Shown: piece after piece, positions 7,896 through 18,010 of the stretch
Layout of the letters: each line of letters starts with the position of its first letter
Position numbering within the stretch: position 1 is the first letter of the stretch
Assembly: GCF_000377625.1 (NCBI RefSeq)
Contig: NZ_KB898325.1
Coordinates: forward strand, 248,001 to 312,000
Source of the DNA: Prevotella veroralis DSM 19559 = JCM 6290
Lineage (GTDB): Bacteria > Bacteroidota > Bacteroidia > Bacteroidales > Bacteroidaceae
Length of the DNA: 64,000 nucleotides
Direction of reading: 5' to 3'
The notes under the pieces: generated by a model
The model's input: only the letters and a program-made list of their open reading frames with translations
The model's database searches: none
What the model was told of the DNA's origin: nothing
Position numbers and translations under genes: made by a program

Positions 7896-9890
7896 ATGAA
7901 ACGGCTAATACTCTTTTGTTTGATATTATGCTCCACCATCCCCATCATTGCACAGCAAAGCATGACATGGGAGGAATGTTTTGAACAGTTTTATGCAGAG
8001 AGTGATATCAATGAGTCAGATAAAGAGGAAATCTTTGCTATATTGTCCGAATTGTCGGAACACCCATTAGACCTCAATACTGCTACACGTGAAGACTTAG
8101 AGCGTATCCCTTTCTTGAATGCCCAACAAATAGAAGATATCCAAGCGTATGTATATCAATACCATGGGATGCGAACGTTAGGCGAGCTATCCATGATAGA
8201 GTCCTTAGACTTCCAGCGAAGACAATTACTCTCTTACTTTGTTTATCTGTCGCCAGTAAATGATAATAAACCATTCCCCAGTCTGAAAGAAATCCTAAAC
8301 AAAGGGCGTCACACATTACTCTTTACTTTCAAAGTCCCTTTCTATCAGCGAAAGGGCGATATAAATGGCTATCTCGGCTATCCGTATAGTCACTCCTTCA
8401 GATATAACTTTCATTATAGTGATTATTTCCAACTGGGTTTGATAGGGGCACAAGACGCAGGCGAACCCTTCTTATCCAATAAGAATAAGTTAGGCTATGA
8501 TCACTATAGCTTTTATATCCAACTGCGTAAACTGGGCAGAATAAAGAACTTGGTTCTGGGAAGATACAAACTTAGTTTCGGACAGGGACTAGTCATCAAT
8601 AATACTTTGAGCTTTGGTAAATATGCCACTTTGTCAACGTTGGGCAGACAGAATAACGGGATTCGAGTATATTCTTCTCGCTCTTCGATAAACTATTTGC
8701 AGGGAGTGGCTGCAACCATCGAACTTGCTCACAACTTGGATCTAACCACATTCCTTTCATATCGAACGATTGATGCGACATTAACAAGTAACGGAGATAT
8801 AAAGACGATTCTAAACACTGGATATCACCGCACAGCGAAGGAGATGGAACGGAAGGACAATGCTTCTCAATTAACAACTGGTGGTAATCTTAACTGGCGA
8901 TGTGGTGGTTTGGCTCTTGGATTGACCGCACTCTTCACTCACTTTGATAAAGCTCTTAATCCTAACACGAACCTGTATTATCGTCGTTATGCGCCATCGG
9001 GCAATGACTTTTGGAATGTTGGTATAAACTATAGCTATATGCGTAAGCGTTGGAGTTTGACAGGTGAGACTGCAACCAGCAATGGAGGGACATTGGCTAC
9101 AATCAATAACATTTCTGTTCAAGTGAAGTCGAACTTATCATTATTAGCCATGCAACGTTACTATCGTTATGATTATACGGGATTGTTCGCCCGTAGTTTT
9201 GCCGAAGGAGGGAAGATTCAGAATGAAAGTGGATTGCTTATAGGGGCTAATTGGGCGGTTGGACATGGAATATCAGTCATGGGCTATACTGATTATTCTT
9301 ATTTCTCTCATCCCCGTTTTGGATCGCATGCTGCTAGTCGTACTTGGGATAATGTTATAAGTATATACTACACACATAAAGTCTGGTCCTTATGTGCAAG
9401 ATATAAATTTAAATTGAGAGAGAAAGACGATTTTAATAAGACAGCACTTATCAATGAGATTACCCAGCGCGGTAGATTAGCATTGAATTATAAGGCAAAA
9501 ACGTGGAATAGCAAGACGCAATTCGATATATCAGCATGTCATTATCTCAACAATAGCGTTGGGTACATGGCGAGCGAAAACTTTACGTGGGCACCCAACT
9601 CCTGGCTTCAACTCACAACATTACTCGGATACTTTCATACAGATGATTTCTCCTCACGCATCTATATCTATGAGCGCCGACCACTTTATTCGTTTTCCTT
9701 TCCTTCATTCTATGGGATAGGTTTACATTACGCTCTATTTGCACGTGCAGATCTATCTCCTAATCTAATGCTTATCCTCCAATCCTCTACAACCAGTTAC
9801 TTTGATCGTGATAAGATTTCATCAGGTTTGCAACAGATTAATGGCTCTACAAAGTCCGATTTAGAACTACAAATGCGCTGGAAATTCTAG
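7896..9890 (+). CDS. Helix-hairpin-helix domain, outer-membrane beta-barrel protein
   Basis: 664 residues with a cleavable signal peptide (ending IPIIAQ, residue 20). Residues about 50-110 carry tandem ComEA-like helix-hairpin-helix motifs (LDLNTATREDLERIPFLNAQQ). The remainder (about 135-664) is rich in alternating hydrophobic/aromatic strands and ends in a terminal LELQMRWKF, the Phe-terminated strand of an outer-membrane barrel. HhH motifs usually contact DNA, so an outer-membrane DNA-related role is conceivable but not shown; in Bacteroidota such HhH-barrel proteins are common and uncharacterised. 88 bp after the preceding gene. Confidence 0.8.
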   Translation: MKRLILFCLILCSTIPIIAQQSMTWEECFEQFYAESDINESDKEEIFAILSELSEHPLDLNTATREDLERIPFLNAQQIEDIQAYVYQYHGMRTLGELSMIESLDFQRRQLLSYFVYLSPVNDNKPFPSLKEILNKGRHTLLFTFKVPFYQRKGDINGYLGYPYSHSFRYNFHYSDYFQLGLIGAQDAGEPFLSNKNKLGYDHYSFYIQLRKLGRIKNLVLGRYKLSFGQGLVINNTLSFGKYATLSTLGRQNNGIRVYSSRSSINYLQGVAATIELAHNLDLTTFLSYRTIDATLTSNGDIKTILNTGYHRTAKEMERKDNASQLTTGGNLNWRCGGLALGLTALFTHFDKALNPNTNLYYRRYAPSGNDFWNVGINYSYMRKRWSLTGETATSNGGTLATINNISVQVKSNLSLLAMQRYYRYDYTGLFARSFAEGGKIQNESGLLIGANWAVGHGISVMGYTDYSYFSHPRFGSHAASRTWDNVISIYYTHKVWSLCARYKFKLREKDDFNKTALINEITQRGRLALNYKAKTWNSKTQFDISACHYLNNSVGYMASENFTWAPNSWLQLTTLLGYFHTDDFSSRIYIYERRPLYSFSFPSFYGIGLHYALFARADLSPNLMLILQSSTTSYFDRDKISSGLQQINGSTKSDLELQMRWKF

Positions 9891-9979
9891 TCATTTTTAC
9901 GTGCCTAAAGGTGCCAATTTATATGTAAAATTAGGAGCTTTATAATTCGTTGAAAATCAATCATATATAGGATTTACAA

Positions 9980-10063
9980 AAAACGTACCTCCATTTTGAT
10001 AAAAACGGAGGTACATTTTATAGAAAACGGAGGTACGTTTTTAGTAAAACGGAGGTACGTTTT
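9980..10063. repeat. Array of four 18-bp palindromes at 22-bp period (family 1)
   Basis: Four 18-bp units at 9980-9997, 10002-10019, 10024-10041 and 10046-10063, each separated by exactly 4 bp. Each unit has arms AAAACG and CGTTTT (ATTTT in two) around a directional 6-bp core: TACCTC in the first unit, GAGGTA in the other three, so one unit is inverted relative to the rest. It fills the convergent gap between the HhH protein and the ABC ATPase. The same unit recurs at 40.8, 46.8 and 53.6 kb. Confidence 0.9.
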
Positions 10064-10090
10064 TTCAAGCTTACATATTTAAACTCAAAA

Positions 10091-10861
10091 TTATGTATGA
10101 ACGGATTTGAAATATTCACTTAAAATCTTTGTAGATTCAGGGGTGATATAATCGATGTTTTTGATAATCTCCCCATGTTCCATCAAGACAACCCTGTCAC
10201 TGATATCTATTGTGTGTTGAAGATTGTGACTAGAGATGATGACAGAGGCATGATACTTATTTTTGTAATCGACTAACAACTTTTTAAGAAGATTCTGACT
10301 ACTGGGATCAAGGAAGTTGAAAGGTTCGTCAAGAATTACGGCACTTGCCTTAGGAAGTAAAGCCGCAACAATTCCAACCTTTTGTTTGTTACCCGCCGAC
10401 AGCTCGCGGATATACTTTGTTTGACCGATAATCTCACTGCTTAAAAACTCCTTATAATCCTCAAGTGCTTCTTCCAATCCTATGGTTTGGAGATTGTTCG
10501 CCCTAAGAATAAACGAGAAGAACTCCTCTGCTGTGAGGTAGTCTATCAGGAAAGCCTCGTCTAAGTAAGCTGTTATATACCCTTTCCACGCTGTATCAAG
10601 ATTCGAGATAAGTTGTGTGGGGTGGGTAGGGCTGTTCTTATCAGAGTCTGATTTGTCTTGTAGCTGCTCAAATTGGAAATCTACTGACCCGATGTCGGCT
10701 TTCAGAAGATTAAGTATCAACCGGAAAAGTGTAGTCTTTCCCGCACCATTATTCCCTACTAATCCTATGACCTCATTCGTAGGAAAACAAAATTCGGGGA
10801 TAGACACTGCGGTCTTATCCCCGAAATTCTTTGTGAGTTTATTAATTGAGATTGCGACCAT
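10091..10861 (-). CDS. Orphan ABC transporter ATP-binding protein
   Basis: About 256-residue ABC ATPase with Walker [10 protein letters not shown] near residue 36, signature motif ELSAGNKQ near 154, Walker B AVILDEP near 177 and the H-loop SSHN. The style (CcmA/drug-export type) predicts a separate permease, but none flanks it: secA is upstream and the gap downstream holds only the 22-bp array. The start at 10861 (MVAISINKL) is chosen because it gives a normal N-terminus; an upstream ATG at 10891 would add ten residues inside secA. It overlaps the 3' end of secA by 20 bp, so it is probably translationally coupled to secA. Confidence 0.85.
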   Translation of the reverse strand: MVAISINKLTKNFGDKTAVSIPEFCFPTNEVIGLVGNNGAGKTTLFRLILNLLKADIGSVDFQFEQLQDKSDSDKNSPTHPTQLISNLDTAWKGYITAYLDEAFLIDYLTAEEFFSFILRANNLQTIGLEEALEDYKEFLSSEIIGQTKYIRELSAGNKQKVGIVAALLPKASAVILDEPFNFLDPSSQNLLKKLLVDYKNKYHASVIISSHNLQHTIDISDRVVLMEHGEIIKNIDYITPESTKILSEYFKSVHT

Positions 10862-13800
10862 GGCAATTCTTAAACTTCTTTCCACTGCCACATGGACATG
10901 GATCGTTAGGACGTGGAGTCTTTTCTGCGTGATAAGGAGTGCGATTTATCTCTTGAGCTCCTTCGCGTGTATCCTGTTGTGCAGCAGCACGCTGGTTAGG
11001 ATCATCAAGTTCCACCTTCTCCTCATTATAACGCTGGCTGTGTTGTTCTGGTGCTGCTTCCTGAACTTCATCAGTTTGTTGCATCTCTGGAATCTGACCG
11101 CGCATGAGAACACTTGCTGTACGATTGTTCATATCGTCAATCATGTTGTCCCACAACTTCACACTCTCAAGCTTGAAGATGAGCAATGGATCTTTCTGTT
11201 CGTAAGAAGCATTCTGTACAGAGTGACGTAAGTCGTCCAACTGACGGAGATTCTCCTTCCAATCGTCATCGATGATATGGAGTAGGATAACCTTTTCGAA
11301 CTGCTTTACAACCGACTTCGCTTCGCTTTCGTATGCTTCCTTCAAGTCGCAAGGAATATTGTAAACGCGTGTTCCGTCTGTGATTGGAACCATAATGCGC
11401 TCATACATTGCACCTTGTTTCTCATATACGTCCTTGATAATAGGCCATGCTACGCTCTGGATGCGATCTGTCTTGCGCTTAAAGGCGTCCATAGCAGCTT
11501 GGAAGCAACGTTCTGACAGTTCCTTGTGATCATTACTCATAAACTCCTCTTCTGTGAAAGGACATTCCATCGTTAGAATCTTTAAGAACTCTTCTCTGCA
11601 TCCCTCATAGTCATTCTTCTCAATAATGCTTACGCAACGGTCCCAAATGATATTGGAAATATCCATACCGATACGCTCACCCATGAGAGCATGACGGCGC
11701 TTCTCATAAATAACAGTACGCTGCTTGTTCATGACATCATCATATTCCAACAGACGCTTACGGATACCAAAGTTGTTCTCTTCAACCTTCTTCTGGGCGC
11801 GCTCAATACTATTTGAAATCATAGAACTCTCAATACGCTCACCATCTTCGAAGCCTAGCTTGTCCATGACCTTTGCTATACGCTCAGAACCGAAGAGACG
11901 CATCAACTTATCTTCAAGAGATACATAGAAAACTGATGAACCTGGATCACCTTGACGACCTGCACGACCACGAAGCTGACGGTCTACACGACGACTTTCG
12001 TGACGCTCGGTACCAATAATTGCCAGACCGCCTGCATCTTTTACTTCCTTGGTGAGCTTGATATCGGTACCACGACCAGCCATATTAGTTGCGATGGTTA
12101 CGGCACCGAGTCCATCTACTGAACGTCCAGCCTCAGCAACAATCTGAGCTTCCTTCAAGTGCTGTTTAGCATTCAATACCTGATGTGGTATCTTGCGCAT
12201 GGTAAGCATCTTACTTAGTAACTCACTAATCTCGACAGATGTAGTACCAACAAGACAAGGACGACCTTGGTTTCTCATTGCCTCTACCTCATCGATCACA
12301 GCAGCATACTTCTCACGTGCTGTCTTATATACGCGATCCTCCATATCCTTACGAAGAATAGGGCGGTTTGTCGGAATTTCGACAACATCTAACTTGTAAA
12401 TGTCCCAGAACTCACCTGCCTCTGTAGAAGCAGTACCCGTCATACCTGCTAACTTGTGATACATACGGAAGTAGTTCTGTAATGTGATGGTTGCGAAGGT
12501 TTGTGTAGCGGCCTCCACCTTTACATGCTCCTTTGCCTCAACAGCCTGATGCAAGCCATCGCTCCAACGACGACCTTCCATGATACGCCCAGTCTGCTCA
12601 TCAACAATCTTAACCTCACCATTCAGAACGACATACTCATCGTCCTTGTTAAACATTGTGTAAGCCTTCAATAGCTGTTGCAATGTATGTACGCGTTCGC
12701 TCTGTACACCATAATGTGCCATTAGAGCATCCTTCTGGTCGATGTATGTTTGCTCATCAATTAACTTGTCATCCTTCTGCTTCTCAAGTACAGATAGCTC
12801 TGTTGTGATGTCAGGTAATACGAATAGCTGATTATCATTTACCTTATTAGCTAACCAAGCTGTACCCTTATCAGTAAGGTCACAAGAGTTCATCTTCTCA
12901 TCTGTTACGAAGTAGAGAGGCTCAATAGCTTTAGGCATTTCACGGTTATTATTAGCCATGTAATACTCTTCGGTCTTCAACATACCAGCCTTGATACCAT
13001 CTTCTGACAAATACTTGATGAGAGCCTTATTCTTTGGTAGAGCCTTGAAGGAACGATACAAAGCAAGGAATCCTTCTTCTTGTAGCTTTTGTGCAGCAGA
13101 CTTATCGTTCGTTTTCTGTGCTTCTGCTAACTTGTGGCGTGCTTCTGATAAAAGCTCAGTAGCTTGCTTGCGTTGAACCTCATAAAGACTTTGTACTAAT
13201 GGCTGATACTCCTCGAACATTTGATCATCACCCTTTGGAACTGGACCACTAATGATAAGAGGGGTACGAGCATCATCAATCAACACAGAGTCGACCTCAT
13301 CGACGATAGCATAGTTATGTTGGCGTTGTACGAGATCGGCCGGAGATACTGCCATATTGTCACGAAGATAGTCGAAACCGAACTCATTATTGGTTCCGAA
13401 AGTAATATCTGCCTGATATGCCTTACGACGTGCAGGAGAGTTAGGTTGGTGCTTATCAATACAATCAACAGAGAGTCCGTTGAACATGTAGAGAGGTCCC
13501 ATCCATTCTGAGTCACGCTTTGCAAGATAATCATTAACGGTTACGACATGTACGCCATTACCAGTCAAAGCATTTAGGAATACAGGTAGGGTTGCAACAA
13601 GAGTTTTACCTTCACCAGTTGCCATCTCTGCAATCTTACCTTGATGCAAAACAACACCACCGAAGATCTGTACATCATAGTGAACCATCTCCCACTTGAG
13701 ATCGTTACCACCGGCAGTCCAATGGTTGTGGTAAATAGCGTTGTCACCATCTATAGTGATGAAATCCTTAGCAGGGTCAGCTGCGAGTTCTCGGTCGAAG

Positions 13801-14198
13801 TCTGTAGCTGTTACAATAGTCTCTTCATTCTCTGCGAAACGTCGAGCTGTATCTTTCACAATAGAGAAAGCTACTGGCATAACCTCATTAAGCGCCTTCT
13901 CGTAATTGTCAAGAGCCTCTTTATCAAGTTTATCAATTTGATTAAAGATTTCTTCACGCTCATCAATCGGAGTCTCTTCAATCTTAGCACGTAGTTCAGC
14001 TATCTTATCGCGCTGCTCTTTACCTGCATCTTGAACATACTTCTGTATCTCTTTTGTCTTGGCACGTAACTCATCGTTACTGAGAGCTTTAATCTCTGGA
14101 TATGCTTCCTTAACCTTATCTACGAAAGGTTGAATAAGCTTCATATCACGACTTGACTTATCTCCAAAAAGTGCTTTTAATATCTTATTGAAATTCAT
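10842..14198 (-). CDS. secA: Preprotein translocase ATPase SecA
   Basis: Motor ATPase that drives proteins through SecYEG. 1118 residues: Walker A MATGEGKT near 190, DEAD-type DEVDSVLID near 300, helicase motif GTDIKLT and [13 protein letters not shown] near 730-760, and a C-terminal zinc/SecB-binding tail [14 protein letters not shown]. It is longer than the roughly 900 residues of E. coli SecA because of Lys/Glu/Ala-rich insertions (about 60-100 and 320-420), which I understand to be usual in Bacteroidota. The 140-bp upstream gap shows nothing beyond AT-rich sequence; no clean -7 box was found there. Confidence 0.97.
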   Translation of the reverse strand: MNFNKILKALFGDKSSRDMKLIQPFVDKVKEAYPEIKALSNDELRAKTKEIQKYVQDAGKEQRDKIAELRAKIEETPIDEREEIFNQIDKLDKEALDNYEKALNEVMPVAFSIVKDTARRFAENEETIVTATDFDRELAADPAKDFITIDGDNAIYHNHWTAGGNDLKWEMVHYDVQIFGGVVLHQGKIAEMATGEGKTLVATLPVFLNALTGNGVHVVTVNDYLAKRDSEWMGPLYMFNGLSVDCIDKHQPNSPARRKAYQADITFGTNNEFGFDYLRDNMAVSPADLVQRQHNYAIVDEVDSVLIDDARTPLIISGPVPKGDDQMFEEYQPLVQSLYEVQRKQATELLSEARHKLAEAQKTNDKSAAQKLQEEGFLALYRSFKALPKNKALIKYLSEDGIKAGMLKTEEYYMANNNREMPKAIEPLYFVTDEKMNSCDLTDKGTAWLANKVNDNQLFVLPDITTELSVLEKQKDDKLIDEQTYIDQKDALMAHYGVQSERVHTLQQLLKAYTMFNKDDEYVVLNGEVKIVDEQTGRIMEGRRWSDGLHQAVEAKEHVKVEAATQTFATITLQNYFRMYHKLAGMTGTASTEAGEFWDIYKLDVVEIPTNRPILRKDMEDRVYKTAREKYAAVIDEVEAMRNQGRPCLVGTTSVEISELLSKMLTMRKIPHQVLNAKQHLKEAQIVAEAGRSVDGLGAVTIATNMAGRGTDIKLTKEVKDAGGLAIIGTERHESRRVDRQLRGRAGRQGDPGSSVFYVSLEDKLMRLFGSERIAKVMDKLGFEDGERIESSMISNSIERAQKKVEENNFGIRKRLLEYDDVMNKQRTVIYEKRRHALMGERIGMDISNIIWDRCVSIIEKNDYEGCREEFLKILTMECPFTEEEFMSNDHKELSERCFQAAMDAFKRKTDRIQSVAWPIIKDVYEKQGAMYERIMVPITDGTRVYNIPCDLKEAYESEAKSVVKQFEKVILLHIIDDDWKENLRQLDDLRHSVQNASYEQKDPLLIFKLESVKLWDNMIDDMNNRTASVLMRGQIPEMQQTDEVQEAAPEQHSQRYNEEKVELDDPNQRAAAQQDTREGAQEINRTPYHAEKTPRPNDPCPCGSGKKFKNCHGRNLN

Positions 14199-14338
14199 TT
14201 CTTATTTTTTAATTCGTCCGCTTATGTGTTGTTGTTTGTTTATGGACGATGGATGTTATTATTCTGAATCTATTTATTCCATACACGTGTTTAACTTATT
14301 GTGTATATGGATGTCGCCTTTGAACTTGTTAGGTTCTA

Positions 14339-14704
14339 TTATATAGAGGTAAAGTTAGGTGCACGAATCTTAATCCCCGTCCTTAACGAAGGGTTAGGGA
14401 GGAAAGAGGATAATTGTTGTATATGATGTGTATAATGTATAAATACCGGAGTGTATTTATTAGATAAGTCTACAATAAATGCAATTTGACTTTGTGCAGG
14501 CTCTATCTCTTCTTCCTCTTTTATCTGTTTTATTGCATCGAGGATAGAGAGAATATCCTGTTCTATACCTTTAAATGCCTGCTTATGACATAGATCCTCT
14601 ATTGTAGTATCACCCAATGCAATTCTAAGCGCAGACTGATAGGTCTGTGCTTCTACCCCTGTTGAGGCAAGAATTACAAGTAAAGTGGTGATGTACTTAT
14701 TCAC
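14339..14704 (-). CDS. Small secreted hypothetical protein
   Basis: 121 residues with a signal peptide (MNKYITTLLVILASTGVEAQ) and a short helical body containing an EEEEIE acidic patch. No family recognised. It starts 2 bp after the stop of the DUF4105 gene, so it is co-transcribed and probably functions with it or at least is expressed with it in the periplasm. Confidence 0.65.
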   Translation of the reverse strand: MNKYITTLLVILASTGVEAQTYQSALRIALGDTTIEDLCHKQAFKGIEQDILSILDAIKQIKEEEEIEPAQSQIAFIVDLSNKYTPVFIHYTHHIQQLSSFLPNPSLRTGIKIRAPNFTSI

Positions 14705-14706
14705 TT

Positions 14707-15888
14707 CTAATTATATTTTCTAACTGGTCTATCCAGTCTAATATGTAATACGCAGTATAAAAGCAAGAATAATGCCACAATTAAGACTGCAGTAGGAATG
14801 CGTTGGAAGAATGCACCAATGAAGCCTAATATAATGAGCGATCCCCATATCTTCCACCATATATTAGTCTCTTGTCGCCTCGTTTTTTTGATAGTCTTAT
14901 AAAGAAAGAACAGTGGAAGAGGATTGAAGAAACAAATAATAACATTGAAACTTACACATGGATGCTGTGAGAATAGCATCATAAAATAGATGATTCCGAT
15001 AAGTCCTGCTGCTAGCATAAGTATTGTATCCCATATCCAATACATTTTATGTTTGCGGTTACTTACTATCATCATTATGGTGCATAAGATTACAAATATA
15101 CATGCTACAGATAGTGGAGATAAAGGAGTTTCTGTATTAATAATGGTGTTTTGTGGTTCTAATAGTTCATGTGTCTCCATTACTATAGGTGCTCCATTGT
15201 ATATTGCTTTAGCAAAATCACGTCTTAAATTATCTGGTAGGAATTGCTGTTTGGATTGTGAAACCTTTCTATCTGCGTTTATTCCTAATAATAAGTCTTC
15301 TCCAAATTGCGACCATTCATAATTATGATTCCACTCATGTATTAATGAACGGAATGTTGGTTCTTGCCCTTTGGACGTAGGATATATGACTTTTCCATGT
15401 AGGTGGTTAACTATCATATTTCGTGCCCTCGTAGTGCAATTGTCATAGAAGAAGTTATAACGATAAACCTGATTTTCTGGTTTTAGGTTCTCTTCTAGAG
15501 CTTTCCCAATAAGTTCCTTATCTTTAGGAGATATATTTAGAACTTGTTCTATGACGCCACGCCCTTCATAACTATATTGGGCAAGAAACATATCCATTGG
15601 TTCTGCACCAACACGATAGTCTGTTAATCCAAAGATGAAACGAAGTATGAAGAAAGGTTGATTAGATGAGAATAGACCATAATTAATGGCAATGTCTTGC
15701 CCCGTCACCTTATTATTATATCTGATTGCAGTGTGTCCGTACTGAGCCCATATCTCTTTTCCAGGTGAACATGTCAAGAGGGAAATCTGACAGCTATCGT
15801 TATTATGATTCACAGGCTGTGCTTCTACTGCTATCTGAAAGACCGACAGAAGACACATTGTTATAATATATAGCAATCCCTTTTTCAT
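14707..15888 (-). CDS. DUF4105 / Lnb N-terminal domain membrane protein
   Basis: 393 residues. A signal peptide (MKKGLLYIITMCLLSVFQIAVEA) is followed by a periplasmic DUF4105 (Lnb-N-like) domain with AQYGHTAIRY near 50 and YNFFYDNCTTRARN near 145; the conserved His and Cys give it the look of an NlpC-like papain-fold protein. The C-terminal third has four to five membrane spans. Function is unknown; the domain is related to the N-terminal part of bifidobacterial lacto-N-biosidase. Start at 15888 is favoured over an in-frame ATG at 15948 because the promoter box (15898-15905) lies between them and the signal peptide begins at the later ATG, giving an almost leaderless mRNA. Confidence 0.8.
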   Translation of the reverse strand: MKKGLLYIITMCLLSVFQIAVEAQPVNHNNDSCQISLLTCSPGKEIWAQYGHTAIRYNNKVTGQDIAINYGLFSSNQPFFILRFIFGLTDYRVGAEPMDMFLAQYSYEGRGVIEQVLNISPKDKELIGKALEENLKPENQVYRYNFFYDNCTTRARNMIVNHLHGKVIYPTSKGQEPTFRSLIHEWNHNYEWSQFGEDLLLGINADRKVSQSKQQFLPDNLRRDFAKAIYNGAPIVMETHELLEPQNTIINTETPLSPLSVACIFVILCTIMMIVSNRKHKMYWIWDTILMLAAGLIGIIYFMMLFSQHPCVSFNVIICFFNPLPLFFLYKTIKKTRRQETNIWWKIWGSLIILGFIGAFFQRIPTAVLIVALFLLLYCVLHIRLDRPVRKYN

Positions 15889-15897
15889 TATCGACCG

Positions 15898-15905
15898 CAA
15901 AGATA
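15898..15905 (-). promoter_or_regulatory. Promoter -7 box deciding the DUF4105 start
   Basis: TATCTTTG ends 9 nt before the ATG at 15888; an mRNA from this box would have a leader of only a few nucleotides. Confidence 0.7.
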
Positions 15906-15987
15906 ACAAAAAAGCTTGAGAGCACAAAGAAAGCTTATTAAAAAACAAAATCCCTTATCGTTTTTCCGCTATATAGATTTTTTTTAA

Positions 15988-15995
15988 TAACTTTG
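15988..15995 (+). promoter_or_regulatory. Promoter -7 box for the FadL-like porin gene
   Basis: TAACTTTG, 49 bp before the ATG at 16045. Divergent from the DUF4105 promoter. Confidence 0.65.
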
Positions 15996-16044
15996 CGCCA
16001 TTATATTGTTTAGACATTATAGTCAAACCAGAAAAAGAAATCGG

Positions 16045-17352
16045 ATGAGAAAGATTATAGCAGTAGTGCTATTGGCAGGAGTGGTTGTACAGTCTTCTGC
16101 TCAAAGTGGTACCAATTCGCCTTACAGCCAATACGGGTTAGGAGCTTTAGCGTCACAAGCAACAGGATTTAATCGTGGTATGAATGGATTGGCGTATGGC
16201 TTCCATGAGCGTAATCAGGTTAATTATATGAATCCCGCATCCTATGCTTCTGTTGACTCTCTTTCTTTTATTTTTGATGCAGGAGTAGGACTTCATTTGA
16301 CTAATTATGAAGAGAATGGTCATAAGGTCAATGCAAAGAATGCTAATCTAGAATATATAGTTGCTTCTTTCCGTGCTTTCAAGCATTTAGGTGTTAGCTT
16401 TGGAGTATTACCTTATTCGAATGTTGGTTACAACTTTAGCAATACAAAGAATATCAATGCCTTTAATAATCCATCATCTCCAAATGCCACTTTTTCTAAT
16501 ATATATAGTGGTAATGGAGGGTTGCACCAAGTGTATTTAGGTGCAGGATGGTCACCATTCAAAGGCTTTGCTTTTGGCGCAAATGCTTCTTATCTTTGGG
16601 GCTCATTGAACCGTAATGTCATTAACACTTATAGTGATACTTACGTTAACACATTGTCCAAGGAATATGCTTCACAAGTTAAGAGTTATAAAATTGACTT
16701 TGGTGTACAATATACTCAGAAACTTGATAGGAAAAATAAATTGACTTTAGGCTTGACTTATTCTTTAGGTCATAAATTGAATTCTGATTCAAAGTGTTCT
16801 GTGGTTTCAAAGAATTCACAAACTGGTGTTTCGGATACGACAAGCTATATTCTTGCAGATGCATTTGAACTTCCTAACGCTTATGGTGTAGGTATGATGT
16901 GGAATCATGACAATCGTTTGAAGATAGGAGTTGATTATCAATTGCAGAAGTGGGCTAAGATTAAATATCCACAGTTAGATGTAAATGGTACTACCATGAA
17001 CTATCGACTTGTAGGTGGACAGTTTAAAGATCTCCACAAATTAACATTAGGTGGTGACTATTGCAAGGGCGAACGTTATCGTGGATTCTTCGATCGTATG
17101 CATTATCGAGCAGGTATTAGCTATGCGAGTCCATACCTAAAGATAAATGGAAAAGATGGTCCTCGCGAGTTATCCGCAAGCCTCGGTGTTGGTATTCCAA
17201 TCGTTAATGCCTATAACAATCGTAGCATCTTGAATATTAGTGCTGAATGGGTAAACCGTAGTGCAATAGGTTTTGTAAAAGAGAACATGTTCCGAATCAA
17301 TGTTGGTTTAACGTTCAATGAGCGTTGGTTTGCTAAGTTTAAGGTTGAATAA
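16045..17352 (+). CDS. FadL-like outer-membrane beta-barrel protein
   Basis: 435 residues with a signal peptide (MRKIIAVVLLAGVVVQSSAQ), then SPYSQYGLGAL and NPASYASVDSL near residues 25-75, a pattern typical of the OMPP1/FadL/TodX-like barrels of Bacteroidota. The rest alternates aromatic-rich strands and glycine-rich turns to the C-terminus. Likely an outer-membrane channel for hydrophobic compounds or an assembly factor; substrate unknown. A TTG-initiated extension to 16006 exists but would place a non-hydrophobic tail before the signal peptide. The stop is 1 bp before the lptC start, so the two form an operon. Confidence 0.8.
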   Translation: MRKIIAVVLLAGVVVQSSAQSGTNSPYSQYGLGALASQATGFNRGMNGLAYGFHERNQVNYMNPASYASVDSLSFIFDAGVGLHLTNYEENGHKVNAKNANLEYIVASFRAFKHLGVSFGVLPYSNVGYNFSNTKNINAFNNPSSPNATFSNIYSGNGGLHQVYLGAGWSPFKGFAFGANASYLWGSLNRNVINTYSDTYVNTLSKEYASQVKSYKIDFGVQYTQKLDRKNKLTLGLTYSLGHKLNSDSKCSVVSKNSQTGVSDTTSYILADAFELPNAYGVGMMWNHDNRLKIGVDYQLQKWAKIKYPQLDVNGTTMNYRLVGGQFKDLHKLTLGGDYCKGERYRGFFDRMHYRAGISYASPYLKINGKDGPRELSASLGVGIPIVNAYNNRSILNISAEWVNRSAIGFVKENMFRINVGLTFNERWFAKFKVE

Positions 17353-17353
17353 T

Positions 17354-18004
17354 ATGTGTTCCAACCTTTCTATATTATTTGTAAGTTCCGCATTCATTAT
17401 AATGGGCTATGCTATGATCTCTTGTTCTGAAGAACATGAGCACATGGCTTCTGCTATACGTGATCGTGACTCTGTTCCAGTCATGACCACGTATGGTGTT
17501 AATACTCTTATATCAGATTCAGGTGTTATCAAATATAGAATTGTAACAGAACAATGGGATGTCAATGAGAATAAGAAACCATCTAGGTGGACCTTTAATA
17601 AAGGAATCTTACTTACTCAGTTTAATTTAAAGAAGCATGTTGTAGGTTATATTCAGTGTGATACAGCTGTTTATTATGATCAAGATCGCCGTTGGGAATT
17701 ACATGGGCATGTGAGAATACTTACAGCCCAAGGACTCTCTTTTTATAGCAATGAACTTTATTGGGATGAACGTAATCATCAGATGTGGTCACATACTTAT
17801 TCACATCTCAAGACTCCTGATAAAGAACTAGAAGGAAATTGGTTTAGAAGTGATGAACAGATGACAGATTATGAGATTCGCCAAACGAAAGGGTGGGGAA
17901 TATTCTCAAATGACAAAATATTTTCTGGTTCTAACCTTGGTAATATGCCTATTGATACTGGTCATGTTGACAGTCTGAAGGGTTCTGTGATAAAAAGACG
18001 ATAG
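17354..18004 (+). CDS. lptC: LPS export protein LptC (lipoprotein form)
   Basis: About 216 residues. LptC bridges the inner-membrane LptBFG transporter and periplasmic LptA, passing LPS across the periplasm. The N-terminus is hydrophobic (LSILFVSSAFIIMGYAMISC) with a possible lipobox Cys, and the body shows the OstA-type beta-jellyroll pattern (GVNTLISDSGVIKYRIVTEQWDV; HVRILTAQGLSFYSNELYWDE). Start at 17354 is the first ATG after the porin stop; a shorter start at MGYAMISC is possible. It sits between a porin-like gene and a CNNM-type gene with 1-6 bp gaps. Confidence 0.8.
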   Translation: MCSNLSILFVSSAFIIMGYAMISCSEEHEHMASAIRDRDSVPVMTTYGVNTLISDSGVIKYRIVTEQWDVNENKKPSRWTFNKGILLTQFNLKKHVVGYIQCDTAVYYDQDRRWELHGHVRILTAQGLSFYSNELYWDERNHQMWSHTYSHLKTPDKELEGNWFRSDEQMTDYEIRQTKGWGIFSNDKIFSGSNLGNMPIDTGHVDSLKGSVIKRR

Positions 18005-18010
18005 AGGAAA

